A stretch of 64,000 nucleotides of DNA from BCD1 sp965230565 (GCA_965230565.1 CBDDLH010000005.1:186001-250000); one strand, 5' to 3'; shown: positions 17,421 to 26,454, counted from the stretch's first letter. The notes: generated by a model from the sequence alone, not told the origin. A program made the numbers and translations.

Positions 17421-17858
17421 TTACCAGCTCATATCATCTTCTGACTCAGGTTCAGCACCGTCGGTATCTGTTTCCTTAGCTTCATTTTCTTCGGCTTTAG
17501 CAGGAGTATTATTCTCCTCAAGTGCTTCGGCCTTGCGTCTTGCTTCATATTCTTCCTGACGACGAGTGAATTCATCATAGTCGTATTCAGGCATCAACTC
17601 ATTTTTTACATGGTCAATCGTTTCCTGCAAGGAATTTATGAAACGGTTGAAATCTTCCTTGTAAAGGAAAATTTTGTGTCTTTCATATCCTCCATCCTCA
17701 AATTTACGGGTGCTCTCCGTAAGAGTGACGTAGAAGTCGTTTCCTTTTGTTTGGCGAACATCAAAAAAATAGGTTCTTCTTTTTCCTGCGCGCACTTTCC
17801 TGGAAAATACACTTTCAAACTTCTTTTGATTACTCTCGTACTCCACTTTTAGTAACAT
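17421..17858 (-). CDS. PUR-family nucleic-acid-binding protein (DUF3276)
   Basis: 145 residues from the Met at 17858; the open frame extends 51 bp upstream with implausible sequence. One PUR repeat: ESVFSRKVRAGKRRTYFFDVRQTKGNDFYVTLTES, then KIFLYKEDFNRFINSL. The C-terminal tail is acidic and Glu/Ala-rich. Bacterial PUR proteins bind single-stranded nucleic acid; the exact role in Bacteroidota is unclear. Own terminator at 17331-17365. Confidence 0.85.
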   Translation of the reverse strand: MLLKVEYESNQKKFESVFSRKVRAGKRRTYFFDVRQTKGNDFYVTLTESTRKFEDGGYERHKIFLYKEDFNRFINSLQETIDHVKNELMPEYDYDEFTRRQEEYEARRKAEALEENNTPAKAEENEAKETDTDGAEPESEDDMSW

Positions 17859-17988
17859 TTTAGGTTTTAAAAAAAGGTAGCTCCACACAAAAGTAAATAT
17901 TTGCCCCAAATATCAAAAAAATAGCAGCACAAAATGGAAAGTTTGCAATTTAAAAACCTGTCGGCTGTTTTTGTTGTTATGGTGCTGA

Positions 17989-18288
17989 ACAATCGACTTA
18001 CCCTTCCCCGCAGAATTCAATACTTTTATTTACCAACTCGATGGTTCGCCAACTATCAATGAAGCAAAAGAAACCAAACCCAGGGATCTTATTTGGTTTA
18101 ATAACGATGAGGGGAGTATCAGGGGGGAAGCAAAAGCAGATACACGAGCTATCCTGCTGGCCGGCAAACCTATTGATGAAACGCTGTCTACTTACGGGCC
18201 ATTTGTCATGATCTCCCAAACGGAGATCATGAATGCCATTAAGGATTACCAGGAAGGCAAAATGGGTGAGCTTGTTGAAGAGTTTTGA
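17989..18288 (+). pseudogene. Pirin-family protein, C-terminal remnant
   Basis: Reading from 17989 to the TGA at 18286 gives TIDLPFPAEFNTFIYQLDG, later ADTRAILLAGKPIDE, TYGPFVMISQTEIMNAI and YQEGKMG, the standard end of pirin cupin proteins. An in-frame stop lies just upstream (17986-17988), no start codon precedes the homology, and the metal-binding N-terminal cupin is absent. So only about the last 100 of roughly 290 residues remain. Likely a deletion remnant next to the PUR gene. Confidence 0.8.
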
Positions 18289-18386
18289 CTTGTTGGTATA
18301 CCGAAAATCAAAAAATATATTACCTTTCACTTCCAATAGTTATGATATAAATGAACACCAAATCTTGATACCAAATCATTTTTACT

Positions 18387-18809
18387 ATGAGCAAAAAGGA
18401 ATATAAAAATGGTAATCTGACAGTTGTTTGGAAAAAAGACATATGCGTTCATGCAGCCAATTGTGTGAAGGGACTTCCCGGTGTCTTTGATTCGAAAGCC
18501 AGGCCATGGATCAATATGGATGGTGCAGATGCGGAAGCCATTAAAAAACAGGTGGACCAATGTCCTTCCGGGGCGCTGTCCTACATCATTCATGAAGAAC
18601 CGGTTGCCGGTGTGATGGAAGCCAAAGAATTCATCCAAGTGGAAACGATGAAGGATGGTCCATTGATCGTGCACTCAAAGGTGAATGTCAAACACGGAAA
18701 TGTCACTATCACCAAAGAAGGGGAAAAAACCGCATTCTGCCGTTGTGGAGCCTCTGAAAACAAACCTTTCTGTGACGGTACCCACAGGAATATTGATTTT
18801 AAAGATTAA
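18387..18809 (+). CDS. YjdI-type ferredoxin-like plus CDGSH iron-sulfur fusion protein
   Basis: 140 residues. N-terminal YjdI-like (Fer4_19) half with C20, C26 and C59 (WKKDICVHAANC, VDQCPSGAL). The C-terminal half is a CDGSH/mitoNEET-type site with C118-x-C120-x8-C129-D-G-x-x-H133 (CRCGASENKPFCDGTH), which normally holds a 2Fe-2S cluster with three Cys and one His. Probable small electron-transfer or Fe-S storage protein. Followed by a methyltransferase after 15 bp. Confidence 0.88.
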   Translation: MSKKEYKNGNLTVVWKKDICVHAANCVKGLPGVFDSKARPWINMDGADAEAIKKQVDQCPSGALSYIIHEEPVAGVMEAKEFIQVETMKDGPLIVHSKVNVKHGNVTITKEGEKTAFCRCGASENKPFCDGTHRNIDFKD

Positions 18810-18824
18810 AGTAAACTATTACTC

Positions 18825-19421
18825 GTGAAAAAATTCTGGAATGAACGGTATGCATCGGAGCGATATGCCTACGGTGTTGAGCCTAATGGATTTTTTAAAG
18901 CATGGATAGATACGCAGGAGCCGGGAACCATTTTATTTCCCGGGGAAGGCGAAGGCCGAAATGCGGTGTATGCAGCCCGGAAGGGGTGGGATGTTTATGC
19001 TTTTGATTACAGTGAATCCGGGAGAGATAAAGCATTGTCGCTGGCAGAAAAACATGGTGTTTCCATTAATTTTGAAGTGGCCGATGCTTCGGAATATAAA
19101 CCTTCTGTAAAATTTGATGCCATTGTTTTGGTCTACGCCCATTTCCCTCCACCGGTTCGGGAAGCTTTTCACAGGAAAGCAGTGCATTGGTTAAAACCGG
19201 AAGGATACCTGGTGCTTCAGGCATACAATAAGCAACAAATAAAAAATGGCACCGGTGGACCCAAGGCCCCTGAAATGTTGTTGGATAAGGCTACCGTTGA
19301 GCATGAATTCAAGGGACTGAATTTTTTGTCTCTGGAAAATAAAACCCTGCATATTGAAGAAGGACTTTACCACAACGGAATTTCGGATGTCATCAGGTTA
19401 ATCGCTCAAAAAGAAAAATAG
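18825..19421 (+). CDS. Class I SAM-dependent methyltransferase (TehB-like)
   Basis: 198 residues, GTG start. Motif I variant ILFPGEGEGRNAVYAARKGWDVYAFDYS, then FDAIVLVYAHFPP and a C-terminal half like tellurite-resistance/thiopurine methyltransferases. The usual G-x-G-x-G is replaced by PGEGEGRN as in the TehB-like group. Two bases separate its stop from the next gene, so the CDGSH, methyltransferase and reductase genes probably form one operon. Confidence 0.85.
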   Translation: MKKFWNERYASERYAYGVEPNGFFKAWIDTQEPGTILFPGEGEGRNAVYAARKGWDVYAFDYSESGRDKALSLAEKHGVSINFEVADASEYKPSVKFDAIVLVYAHFPPPVREAFHRKAVHWLKPEGYLVLQAYNKQQIKNGTGGPKAPEMLLDKATVEHEFKGLNFLSLENKTLHIEEGLYHNGISDVIRLIAQKEK

Positions 19422-19423
19422 GG

Positions 19424-19990
19424 ATGTTAAAAGTTACTATCGTTTCCGGCACCAAACGGATTGGCCGGCAAACCCCCAAGGTGGGAGAATACCTTGAAAA
19501 ATTATTTGCTAAATCACCTAAAGTTTCCGAGGTAAATCTGCTGGATATTGCCGAATACGATTTCCCCGTCATGGAAGAAAGACGCGGCCGCCTGGACAAC
19601 CCGCCTCCCGGACTGGATGATTTTGGAAAAGCGCTTGACAGAGCTGATGCTATTGTTTTCGTTTCTCCCGAATACAATGGCAGTTATGCGGGAGCTTTCA
19701 AAAACACTATTGATTATTTCCGTAAGGAGTTTTCCAAAACGCCTATTGGTGTCGTTACCGTCTCTTCAGGACGCCTGGGCGGCGTAAATGCTTCTCATGA
19801 TTTGCAAAAACTGATTCTGGCGCTGGGCGGTTATGCCATGCCTAAAAAATTAATGGTCAGCAAAGTGGGAGAGGTATTTGATGACAATGGAGAAGTCACC
19901 GATGCTCATTTTGAGAAGTCAGCTCCGGCTTTTATGCAAGAGCTGCTTTGGTTGGCGGAGGCTGTTGCCCGGATGAAGCAGGAAGGGTAG
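19424..19990 (+). CDS. NADPH-dependent FMN reductase
   Basis: 188 residues, flavodoxin-like fold. Phosphate loop SGTKRIGRQTPKVGEYL near the N-terminus, then the signature SPEYNGSYAGAFKNTIDYF. Typical of ArsH/ChrR/azoreductase-type FMN reductases; substrate unknown. Last gene of the operon and followed by a terminator. Confidence 0.88.
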   Translation: MLKVTIVSGTKRIGRQTPKVGEYLEKLFAKSPKVSEVNLLDIAEYDFPVMEERRGRLDNPPPGLDDFGKALDRADAIVFVSPEYNGSYAGAFKNTIDYFRKEFSKTPIGVVTVSSGRLGGVNASHDLQKLILALGGYAMPKKLMVSKVGEVFDDNGEVTDAHFEKSAPAFMQELLWLAEAVARMKQEG

Positions 19991-20054
19991 GAGGACGGTT
20001 GACGGCTTATGGTTGACGGCTTATGGTTGACGATATTGGGGTAAGAATTAAAGG

Positions 20055-20089
20055 AAAAAGCCTTCTGTTTTTGGACAGGGGGCTTTTTT
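20055..20089 (+). terminator. Intrinsic terminator after the FMN reductase
   Basis: Stem AAAAAGCC..CTGT / ACAG..GGCTTTTTT with a TTTTGG loop and a T6 tail. It separates the operon from the recombinase gene. Confidence 0.75.
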
Positions 20090-20131
20090 GTTTTCGATTA
20101 AAAACGGCTATAAACGGAAGTAACCGATTAA

Positions 20132-21268
20132 TTGCCGATTAATAGTGGGGAAAGTCTGCATATTACCATTGGATCAAAAAAAAAACTTATGGAAACTAGG
20201 CTGTTTTTCCCTTTGGATTTAAAAGACCTGGACTTGAGAAGTAAGGTCAAAGGTATTGAAAATCGTCGTTGGCATGGAGGTCAAAAAAAGTGGTCGATCC
20301 CTGATACTGCGAAGAATCGTCAATTTCTCAAGGATCACGGTTTGGTATTCTCGATACACAAAACGGCCGTATCTTCTCCTCCCAAAAAGATGAAAAAGCC
20401 TATGCCTAGGGGGATCGAACTACCGGAAGACATTGTGGGGAAAATCACTGAAATGAGGCAATGGATGGAACAACAGAGGTATAGTTACTCCACGATAAAA
20501 ACTTACATTTCGTTTGTTAGAAAATTCTTTGTTTTTTACCGGTATAAAGGCTGGAATAAAGTGAATCGACAAGATATCCGGGATTACAATTTTCAGGAAT
20601 TCATCAAAAAGGGCATGTCCTATTCAGCACAGAATCAATTTATCAATGCGATAAAATTATTTTATAGTCTTCATAGAAACGTTGAGATAATCCCTGAAGA
20701 TATTAAACGTCCGAGGAAGCAAACCAGGCTGCCTAATGTATTGAGCAAGGAAGAGGTAGCGCGCATCATTTCTTCAGTTGGTAATTTAAAGCATAAATGT
20801 TTGTTAATGGTTGTTTATGGAGCTGGTTTGAGAATTGGAGAAGCTTTAAACCTGAGAGTGGAAGATATCCGTAGCAAAGAAAAGCTAATATATATCCGGC
20901 AAAGCAAAGGTGCTAAGGATCGTCGTGTACCTTTATCCGAAAAGATGTTGCAAATTTTGAGAGATTATTTTAAAGCATACAGACCCCGGAATTATCTGTT
21001 TGAAGGACAAAATGGTGGCAAATATTCTGCCACTAGTGCCAGAAACGTTTTCAAGCGAGCGTGTCAAAAGGCAGGTATATCGATAAAGGTAACGCTGCAT
21101 ACATTACGGCATTCATATGCAACTCATTTAATGGAGAGTGGTGTTGGGTTAAGATATATTCAAGAGATTTTAGGACACAACAGTCCCAAAACGACTATGA
21201 TGTATACCAGGGTCAGTGGGAAACGCCTTAGCGAGATTCGCAGCCCATTGGAGGATATGGATTTATAA
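20132..21268 (+). CDS. XerC/D-type tyrosine recombinase next to the cassette array
   Basis: 378 residues from a TTG directly after an in-frame stop. An ATG at 20189 would cut a beta strand of the N-terminal domain, so the TTG is preferred. Residues 1-75 form a small Trp-rich domain (RRWHGGQKKWSIPDT) seen in other Bacteroidota recombinases. Residues about 100-185 are the SAM-like core-binding domain. The catalytic domain has R234, K259, H323-x-x-R326, H349 and Y358, all present. From K259 to H323 is only 64 residues, so the extra IntI-specific segment of classical integron integrases is absent. It lies about 75 bp before the first attC-like cassette and points into the array, opposite to classical intI but like 'reverse' integrons. 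I infer that it mobilises the array; this is not proved. Confidence 0.88.
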   Translation: MPINSGESLHITIGSKKKLMETRLFFPLDLKDLDLRSKVKGIENRRWHGGQKKWSIPDTAKNRQFLKDHGLVFSIHKTAVSSPPKKMKKPMPRGIELPEDIVGKITEMRQWMEQQRYSYSTIKTYISFVRKFFVFYRYKGWNKVNRQDIRDYNFQEFIKKGMSYSAQNQFINAIKLFYSLHRNVEIIPEDIKRPRKQTRLPNVLSKEEVARIISSVGNLKHKCLLMVVYGAGLRIGEALNLRVEDIRSKEKLIYIRQSKGAKDRRVPLSEKMLQILRDYFKAYRPRNYLFEGQNGGKYSATSARNVFKRACQKAGISIKVTLHTLRHSYATHLMESGVGLRYIQEILGHNSPKTTMMYTRVSGKRLSEIRSPLEDMDL

Positions 21269-21345
21269 ATAACAATAAACCTGCTGTTTACTTGCGGATT
21301 TGGAGGGTAATTCGCTATTTTTATCCTGATATAAACAAGTTGTTG
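21269..21345 (+). other. Candidate attI-like insertion site
   Basis: The stretch between the recombinase stop and the first cassette word (GTTGAGGTGCCAGC, 21342-21355). It ends AACAAGTTG|TTGAGG and shows no attC-like hairpin, as expected for an attI rather than attC. Called only by position. Confidence 0.4.
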
Positions 21346-21563
21346 AGGTGCCAGCATTGACGAGACTATGACATACAAGCGCTATCTGGAATAACAAAGC
21401 GAGCGTTTTTTAATTACTGCTTCAGAGTAACCAAATTCAAAATCGCAAGCGCATCGTTTCAAAAATAAAATGTAAATTGGAACGAGATGGGTTGAATAGC
21501 ATTCCACTTTTGAGGTCTCAAAACTATACGCAGCCAAACTTCACTTGTACAAAAAACACGACA

Positions 21564-21689
21564 ATGAAAACACTTACCTTGATTGAAAAAAATACCAAGT
21601 ATAACATTCAAGCAGGAGCTGAAGAAAGCCGGCACTCAACACTGCCTATGAGCAATGGCTTACGATATTCTAATTTGAAAATTTATTAA
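21564..21689 (+). CDS. Small ORF of cassette 1, running into its attC
   Basis: 41 codons (MKTLTLIEKNTKYNIQAGAEE..., ending GLRYSNLKIY) starting in cassette 1 and reading through the left half of attC1. The first half looks protein-like, the second half is simply translated attC. It may be the head of a once longer antitoxin-like or other cassette gene. Upstream bases 21363-21480 resemble the start of cassette 2, including a shared SAIWN-K peptide in another frame, so both cassettes derive from a common unit. Confidence 0.3.
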   Translation: MKTLTLIEKNTKYNIQAGAEESRHSTLPMSNGLRYSNLKIY

Positions 21690-21757
21690 CTTTAGCAACG
21701 GTTTGGTGGCCGGGACAACATTCCATCCAAGAGCCACTGCTCATAGCCGAAACCGTT
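21628..21757 (+). repeat. attC1 (attC-like site, about 130 bp)
   Basis: R'' GCCGGCACTCAAC at 21628-21640. Inner arms CTGCCTATGAGCAATGGCT (21642-21660) and AGCCACTGCTCATAGCCG (21732-21749) are inverted with few mismatches. The junction GTT is at 21755. Confidence 0.8.
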
Positions 21758-21781
21758 ATGAGTCAGCGATTACGACTTTGA

Positions 21782-22012
21782 CATACGAGCGCCATCTGGA
21801 ATGACAAAAAGTACGTCTTTGATTTTCTGCTCGAAGGCAACAGATTTGAAAACGGGAAAGCATCATTTCCAAAAAAATCGTAAATTGAAGTCCTGATTAG
21901 AAAAGACAAATCTGATTTTGAAAACCTGAACCAAACGTTGACATACACCACTTTGACAAACCAAACAGATGAAGACGAGCTTACCAGATTCAAAAAGAAA
22001 TTCAATAAATAA
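21782..22012 (+). pseudogene. Degraded cassette 2 gene
   Basis: The frame 21782-22012 reads SAIWNDKKYVFDFLLEGNRF, continues to PKKS, meets one TAA, and resumes in the same frame with IEVLIRKDKSDFENLNQ and ends FKKKFNK-stop. There is no ATG at its head and one internal stop, so it is a broken gene of at least 76 codons. A shorter, more decayed relative lies in cassette 1. Family not recognised. Confidence 0.5.
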
Positions 22013-22040
22013 TTTTCGAGCAGAGGCTGATGTTAGCCGA

Positions 22041-22114
22041 ACTCATAACATACACTACAACGCCAGATCCTGCCGCGGGCGCAACACAGGCTCCGTCGTG
22101 TAGTTAAGACCGTT
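22041..22114 (+). repeat. attC2 (short attC-like site)
   Basis: R'' ACTCATAAC (22041-22049) is the complement of the cassette 2 head GTTATGAGT (21755). Inner arms ACTACA / TGTAGT. Junction GTT at 22112, opening GTTCCATGC. Confidence 0.7.
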
Positions 22115-22340
22115 CCATGCTATGTGCGGAGAGAAAAAGTATTGAATAGAATGAAAAGCGGAAAAGACCGAAGAGATTACCGATTTTGAGAGAGAACAGA
22201 TTCTGAAAAATTGGAAAGAATCGGTTGAGTGAGAAGCGAAAAAATTGGAGAGAAATCGCGAAAGAAAAGAGGTCGAAAAAACAGAAGAGAAATTACAGTG
22301 ACTTAGAGCGTCGAAAATTTTGTAGATTGCTGAGGGGAGA

Positions 22341-23000
22341 ATAGATTGCTGCAAAACCATAGAGTTTGGGGAAGGTTATGGGAAGGTGAAGTCCGATGTT
22401 GATCTCTTCGTAGTGTTAGATATGTACGATCTCGGGCGATTAGAGATTGCAAGGAATGAAAGGAATCCATAGGATTTGGGAAAGATTATGGAAATGTGAA
22501 GTCCGATATTGATCTCTTCGTATTGTTGGAAAAGTACGATCTCGGGCGATTAGAGATCGCAAGGAATGAAAGGCAACCATAGGATTTCGAGAAGATTATG
22601 GAAATGTGATGTTCGATATTGGTCTCTTCGTATTGTTGGAAAAGTACGATCTCGGGCGATTAGAGATCGCAAGGAATGAAAGGCAACCATAGGATTTCGA
22701 GAAGATTATGGAAATGTGATGTTCGATATTGGTCTCTTCGTATTGTTGGAAAAGTACGATCTCGGGCGATTAGAGATCGCAAGGAATGAAAGGCAACCAT
22801 AGAATTTCGAGAAGATTATGGAAATGTGATGTTCGATATTGATCTCTTCGTATTGTTGGAAAAGTACGATCCGGTCGATTAGAGATTGCAAGGAATGAAA
22901 GGAATCCATAGAATTTGGGAAAGATTATGGAAATGTGAAGTCCGATATTGATCTCTTCGTATTGTTGGAAAAGTACGATCTCGGGCGATTAAGAGAATGC
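22341..23000 (+). repeat. Six tandem copies of a 110-bp repeat filling cassette 3
   Basis: The unit beginning AAGGAATGAAAGG recurs at 22451, 22561, 22671, 22781 and 22890, with a diverged copy from 22341 and a partial start at 23001. Spacing is 110, 110, 110, 110 and 109 bp. Conserved words include CGATATTG, TCTCTTCGTATTGTTGG and AAGTACGATCTCGGGCGATT. No ORF is convincing; minus-strand frames only echo the repeat. Cassette 3 is otherwise empty. Confidence 0.9.
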
Positions 23001-23031
23001 AAGGGTTGAAAAAATGGCTGAAAACTGCACA

Positions 23032-23095
23032 GCATGGAACAATGCATAGCCGACCATACTCCGCGAAGCTCCGTACGGCGGCTATGCTAGCCGTT
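23032..23095 (+). repeat. attC3
   Basis: R'' GCATGGAAC (23032-23040) complements the cassette 3 head GTTCCATGC (22112). Inner arms GCATAGCCG / CGGCTATGC. Junction GTT at 23093, opening GTTCTCGGC. Confidence 0.8.
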
Positions 23096-23174
23096 CTCGG
23101 CAAGCAAAAAAAGAAAACAAACCCAAACAAAACAGCAAATACAAAATTGCAACTGAATTGCAGTCAAAAATAAA

Positions 23175-23182
23175 TATCTTTG
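23175..23182 (+). promoter_or_regulatory. Cassette-borne promoter -7 element
   Basis: TATCTTTG, an exact TAnnTTTG match 8 bp before the ATG at 23191. Cassette 4 therefore probably carries its own promoter with a very short leader. Confidence 0.45.
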
Positions 23183-23190
23183 CAGCCCAA

Positions 23191-23436
23191 ATGAATTATG
23201 TTTCAACCATATTAGCTTTTCTGATTTTCGCAATGGCAATAATGCCATGTAGCGACGGACATACCTGCGATGAAGAAGGTCAGGAAATTTCTTTGGCACA
23301 TGACCATTCAGAAGACGAAAAAGACCATTGCAGTCCGTTTTGTGTTTGTTCTTGCTGCGGGATGAAAATCAATTTTCAATCTGACGTAACTATTTTTAAA
23401 CCAAACTACTTACCTCAATTCAAGCTATCAATTTAG
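23191..23436 (+). CDS. DUF6660-like Cys/His-rich exported protein (cassette 4)
   Basis: 81 residues from the ATG at 23191; the open frame begins 33 bp earlier inside the promoter. A hydrophobic signal/anchor (MNYVSTILAFLIFAMAIMPC) is followed by a Cys/His-rich region with HDHSEDEKDHCSPFC and CSCCGMKI. Small proteins of this kind commonly precede metal-linked TonB receptors in Bacteroidota, as here. Possible metal handling is inference only. Confidence 0.7.
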   Translation: MNYVSTILAFLIFAMAIMPCSDGHTCDEEGQEISLAHDHSEDEKDHCSPFCVCSCCGMKINFQSDVTIFKPNYLPQFKLSI

Positions 23437-23567
23437 CTATTCCTTCCTTTATTCATTTTCCTTCAATCGAGCCGTTTGGCATCCACCCACCTTTTGTTAA
23501 GCCTTTTTTCATGGGATAAGTCTATCCCGACAACACTTAATTTATTGGTTTAACAAAAATTCATTCA

Positions 23568-25760
23568 ATGAAAAAAATAATCATTATTCATTGCTCTATG
23601 GGCAATGTCAACCTTTATGCTTTTTGCTCAAAATGTAACTTTTGAGGCAATACTTTTGGAAGAAGAAACTAACGAACCCTTGATTGGGGCAACCGTACTT
23701 TTTGAGGAGACAGGACAAGGGAATGTCTCTGATATTGAAGGAAAAGTAATTATCGAAAATGTTCCCGAAGGCGAACATGAAATCAACATTTCTTTTCTTG
23801 GTTTTCAGACCATTGATACCATTTTAAATATTTCACTAATAATTCATCTTTCACTTTCTATTTGCATGAAGCAAATGAAGATTTGGAGGAAATTGTAGTT
23901 CGAGCCACCCGAAGCACCCGAACAATTAAAAATCTTCCTACTCGTGTCGAGTTTATCGGATTGGAAGAATTGGGAGAAAAAGCCATTATGAACTCGGCAA
24001 ATATCTCTTTGGTTTTGAGAGAAAGTACAGGAATACAGATACAACAAACCTCTTTAAGTAGTGGAAATAGCAGTATCAGAATTCAAGGATTGGACGGTAG
24101 ATATACCCAACTCTTAAAAGACGGTTTTCCATTATTTGGCGGATTTTCAGGTGGATTAAGTATCATGCAAATCCCACCCTTGGACTTGCAGCAATTTGAA
24201 ATTATCAAAGGTAGTTCTTCCACACTTTACGGTGGCGGAGCAATTGCGGGATTGGTTAACATGGTTTCCAAAACACCCGAAGATGAACCGAATTTGGAAA
24301 TCATGCTGACCCAAACACAAGCATTGGGAAGTACAGCCAATGCTTTTTACAGCCAACGAAGTGGAAAAATTGGTTATACGCTTTACGGTTCAGGACATTA
24401 CCAAAATGCCTATGACCCTGACGGAGATGATTTTACCAATTTGCCTGAAACAAAATCGGTTTCTTTTAATCCTAAATTGTTTTATTACCCCAACGATAAT
24501 TCCCAATTATGGATAGGGCTTAACGGAACTTATGATAACCGATTAGGCGGTGACTTGACAAAGATAAATGACGGGGAAGGTGGCATTCATCAATTTTCAG
24601 AAAGAAATATTTCTACTCGATTAAGTACACAAGCCGTTTATGAAAATCAGATGAAGGAAAACGGATTTTTGCAAATCAAAAATAGTGTCTCCTACTTTGA
24701 CAGGGAGTTGAGTTCTACCAACCTGAATTTTTCAGGCAAGCAATGGAATTCATTTACCGAAGCGAATTACAGTTTTGGCAATAATAAGTCAGATTGGATT
24801 ATCGGAGCAAATATTTACAGCGATGACTTTGAAGAACGAAATATTGCCAATCCTCGAAATCAAAGTAATGTGACAATTGGAGCATTCGGAAATAATACAA
24901 CTGATTTTTCAGAGAAGTGGGTTTTGGAAAGTGGTTTCCGTACCGATTACTCGCCTGATTGGGGCGTGTTTGCTTTACCAAGAGTTTCCTTGTTGTGGAA
25001 GGCAACAGATAGATTTTCAAGTAGGCTTGGCGGAGGTCTTGGATATAAAATACCTGATATATTTACGGAGGAAGCCGCACAACTGAATTTTCAAAATGTA
25101 CTGCCAATTGACAAAGACAACATCAATGCAGAACGGTCTTACGGCTTAAATTTCGACATCAATTACAAAGGAACGATTGCGGATAAAATTACTTTTTCGG
25201 TCAATCAATTATTTTACCTAACGAGTATTGAAAATGCCTTGCTTTTGAACAGTCTGCCAAACGGAAATTTCCAATTTGAGAATGCAGACGGAAATGTTCT
25301 TAGCAAAGGATTGGAAACCAATCTGAAATTCACCTACAAAGATTTTAGGTGGTTTTTGAACTACGCATTTATCAATGCCACGTTGAATTATTTACCCAAC
25401 AATCCGCAAAAACCGCTGACTGCAAAACACAATGCAGGAAGCGTTCTGATGTATGAAAATGAAAAGTGGCGAATTGGCTACGAAGCATATTACACAGGCA
25501 AACAGCTTTTGAGTGACGGAACTTCGACCGATGATTTTGTAATCATGGGCTTGTTAATCCAGAAACATTTTGATTGGGGAAGTCCGTTTATCAACTTCGA
25601 GAACTTTACAGATAGAAGACAAGCAAGATTTTCGAGTGAAGTGTCGCCGCCACACGAAAGCCCGATTTTTAATGAAATATATGCCCCGACGGACGGATTT
25701 ATTTTTTCGGCAGGGGTTGTCCTAAAACCATTTGGTAATCATCACCATGAACATCATTAA
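23568..25760 (+). pseudogene. TonB-dependent outer-membrane receptor with two frameshifts (cassette 4)
   Basis: A signal peptide starts at ATG 23568 (MKKIIII), but an extra base near 23585 is needed to continue into ALWAMSTFMLFAQN and a carboxypeptidase-regulatory-like domain (EPLIGATVLFEETGQGNVSDIEG). A missing base near 23835 then shifts into NNSSFTFYLHEANEDLEEIVVRA, the plug domain and the barrel, intact to 25760 (plug: GIQIQQTSLSSGNSSIRIQGLDGRYTQLL split over about residues 100-130; barrel end VVLKPFG, then HHHEHH). The two shifts compensate, so total length is a multiple of three. A 632-codon frame from 23862 remains but lacks signal and regulatory domain. Substrate unknown; the His-rich C-terminus and neighbours hint at metal. 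Confidence 0.75.
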
Positions 25761-25845
25761 ATCGGTCTAAAAATAGTGCAAGACTTAACAATAAGAAATT
25801 GTTGTTAGGTCTTGCCATTTTATTCTCAATCAAAAATTATGTTTT

Positions 25846-26430
25846 ATGATTTTATTCATATATCTCATCATCTATTTTTTATTCGTTTTCGTAATAAGGT
25901 CATTTTTACTTTGGAAAAGAACGGGTGTTAATCCGTTGACCTTTAACAAAACAGATGACGCTCACGGGTTCAACGGGAAAGTTTTTACGGTAATCACGTT
26001 TTTAGAATTGATAGTAGTAGGAATTTACGCCTTTAAAAATAATTGGTATGACTATTTGCTACCTTTTTGGTATTTGGAGCATCCAATTTTAATTAAGATT
26101 GGTTGGGGTTTGCTTATATTATCCTTAATTTTAGTTTGGATTGCACAGAGCCAAATGGCAAATTCTTGGAGAATTGGAATTGACGAAAAAAATAAAACGA
26201 AATTAGTTACATCGGGAATGTTTTCAATTTCAAGAAACCCAATATTTTTAGGAATAATGATAGCGAATATTGGATTATTTTTAGTGATACCAAATGCTTT
26301 TACTCTTTTGATAATTTCGTTGTCCACAATAAGTATTAATACTCAAATCAGATTGGAAGAAGAATTTTTAAAGCATGAATTTGGGGTTGAATACGAAGAT
26401 TACTTAAAGAAAGTAAGACGGTGGATTTGA
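25846..26430 (+). CDS. Isoprenylcysteine carboxylmethyltransferase-like membrane protein (cassette 4)
   Basis: 194 residues with about five transmembrane segments. The ICMT-type C-terminal signature is present: LVTSGMFSISRNPIFLGIMI, then EEEFLKHEFGVEYEDYLKKVRRW. Bacterial members are often annotated as NnrU/ICMT-like methyltransferases of unknown substrate. It closes the 3.4-kb cassette 4, ending 24 bp before R''. Confidence 0.82.
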   Translation: MILFIYLIIYFLFVFVIRSFLLWKRTGVNPLTFNKTDDAHGFNGKVFTVITFLELIVVGIYAFKNNWYDYLLPFWYLEHPILIKIGWGLLILSLILVWIAQSQMANSWRIGIDEKNKTKLVTSGMFSISRNPIFLGIMIANIGLFLVIPNAFTLLIISLSTISINTQIRLEEEFLKHEFGVEYEDYLKKVRRWI

Positions 26431-26454
26431 AATTAAAAAGAAGAAAAGAAGCCA

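Noticed and set aside
18327..18674. 115-codon minus-strand ORF over the Fe-S protein gene
   Set aside because: Shadow of the clearly coding plus-strand frame with conserved Fe-S ligands.
22341..23000. Regularly spaced repeats, possible CRISPR array
   Set aside because: The 110-bp units are contiguous with no unique spacers, and no cas genes are nearby; it is a plain tandem repeat inside a cassette.
22055..23130. Several minus-strand ORFs over the 110-bp repeats
   Set aside because: They are translations of the repeat itself, share the same peptide words, lack starts with credible context, and cross attC sites.
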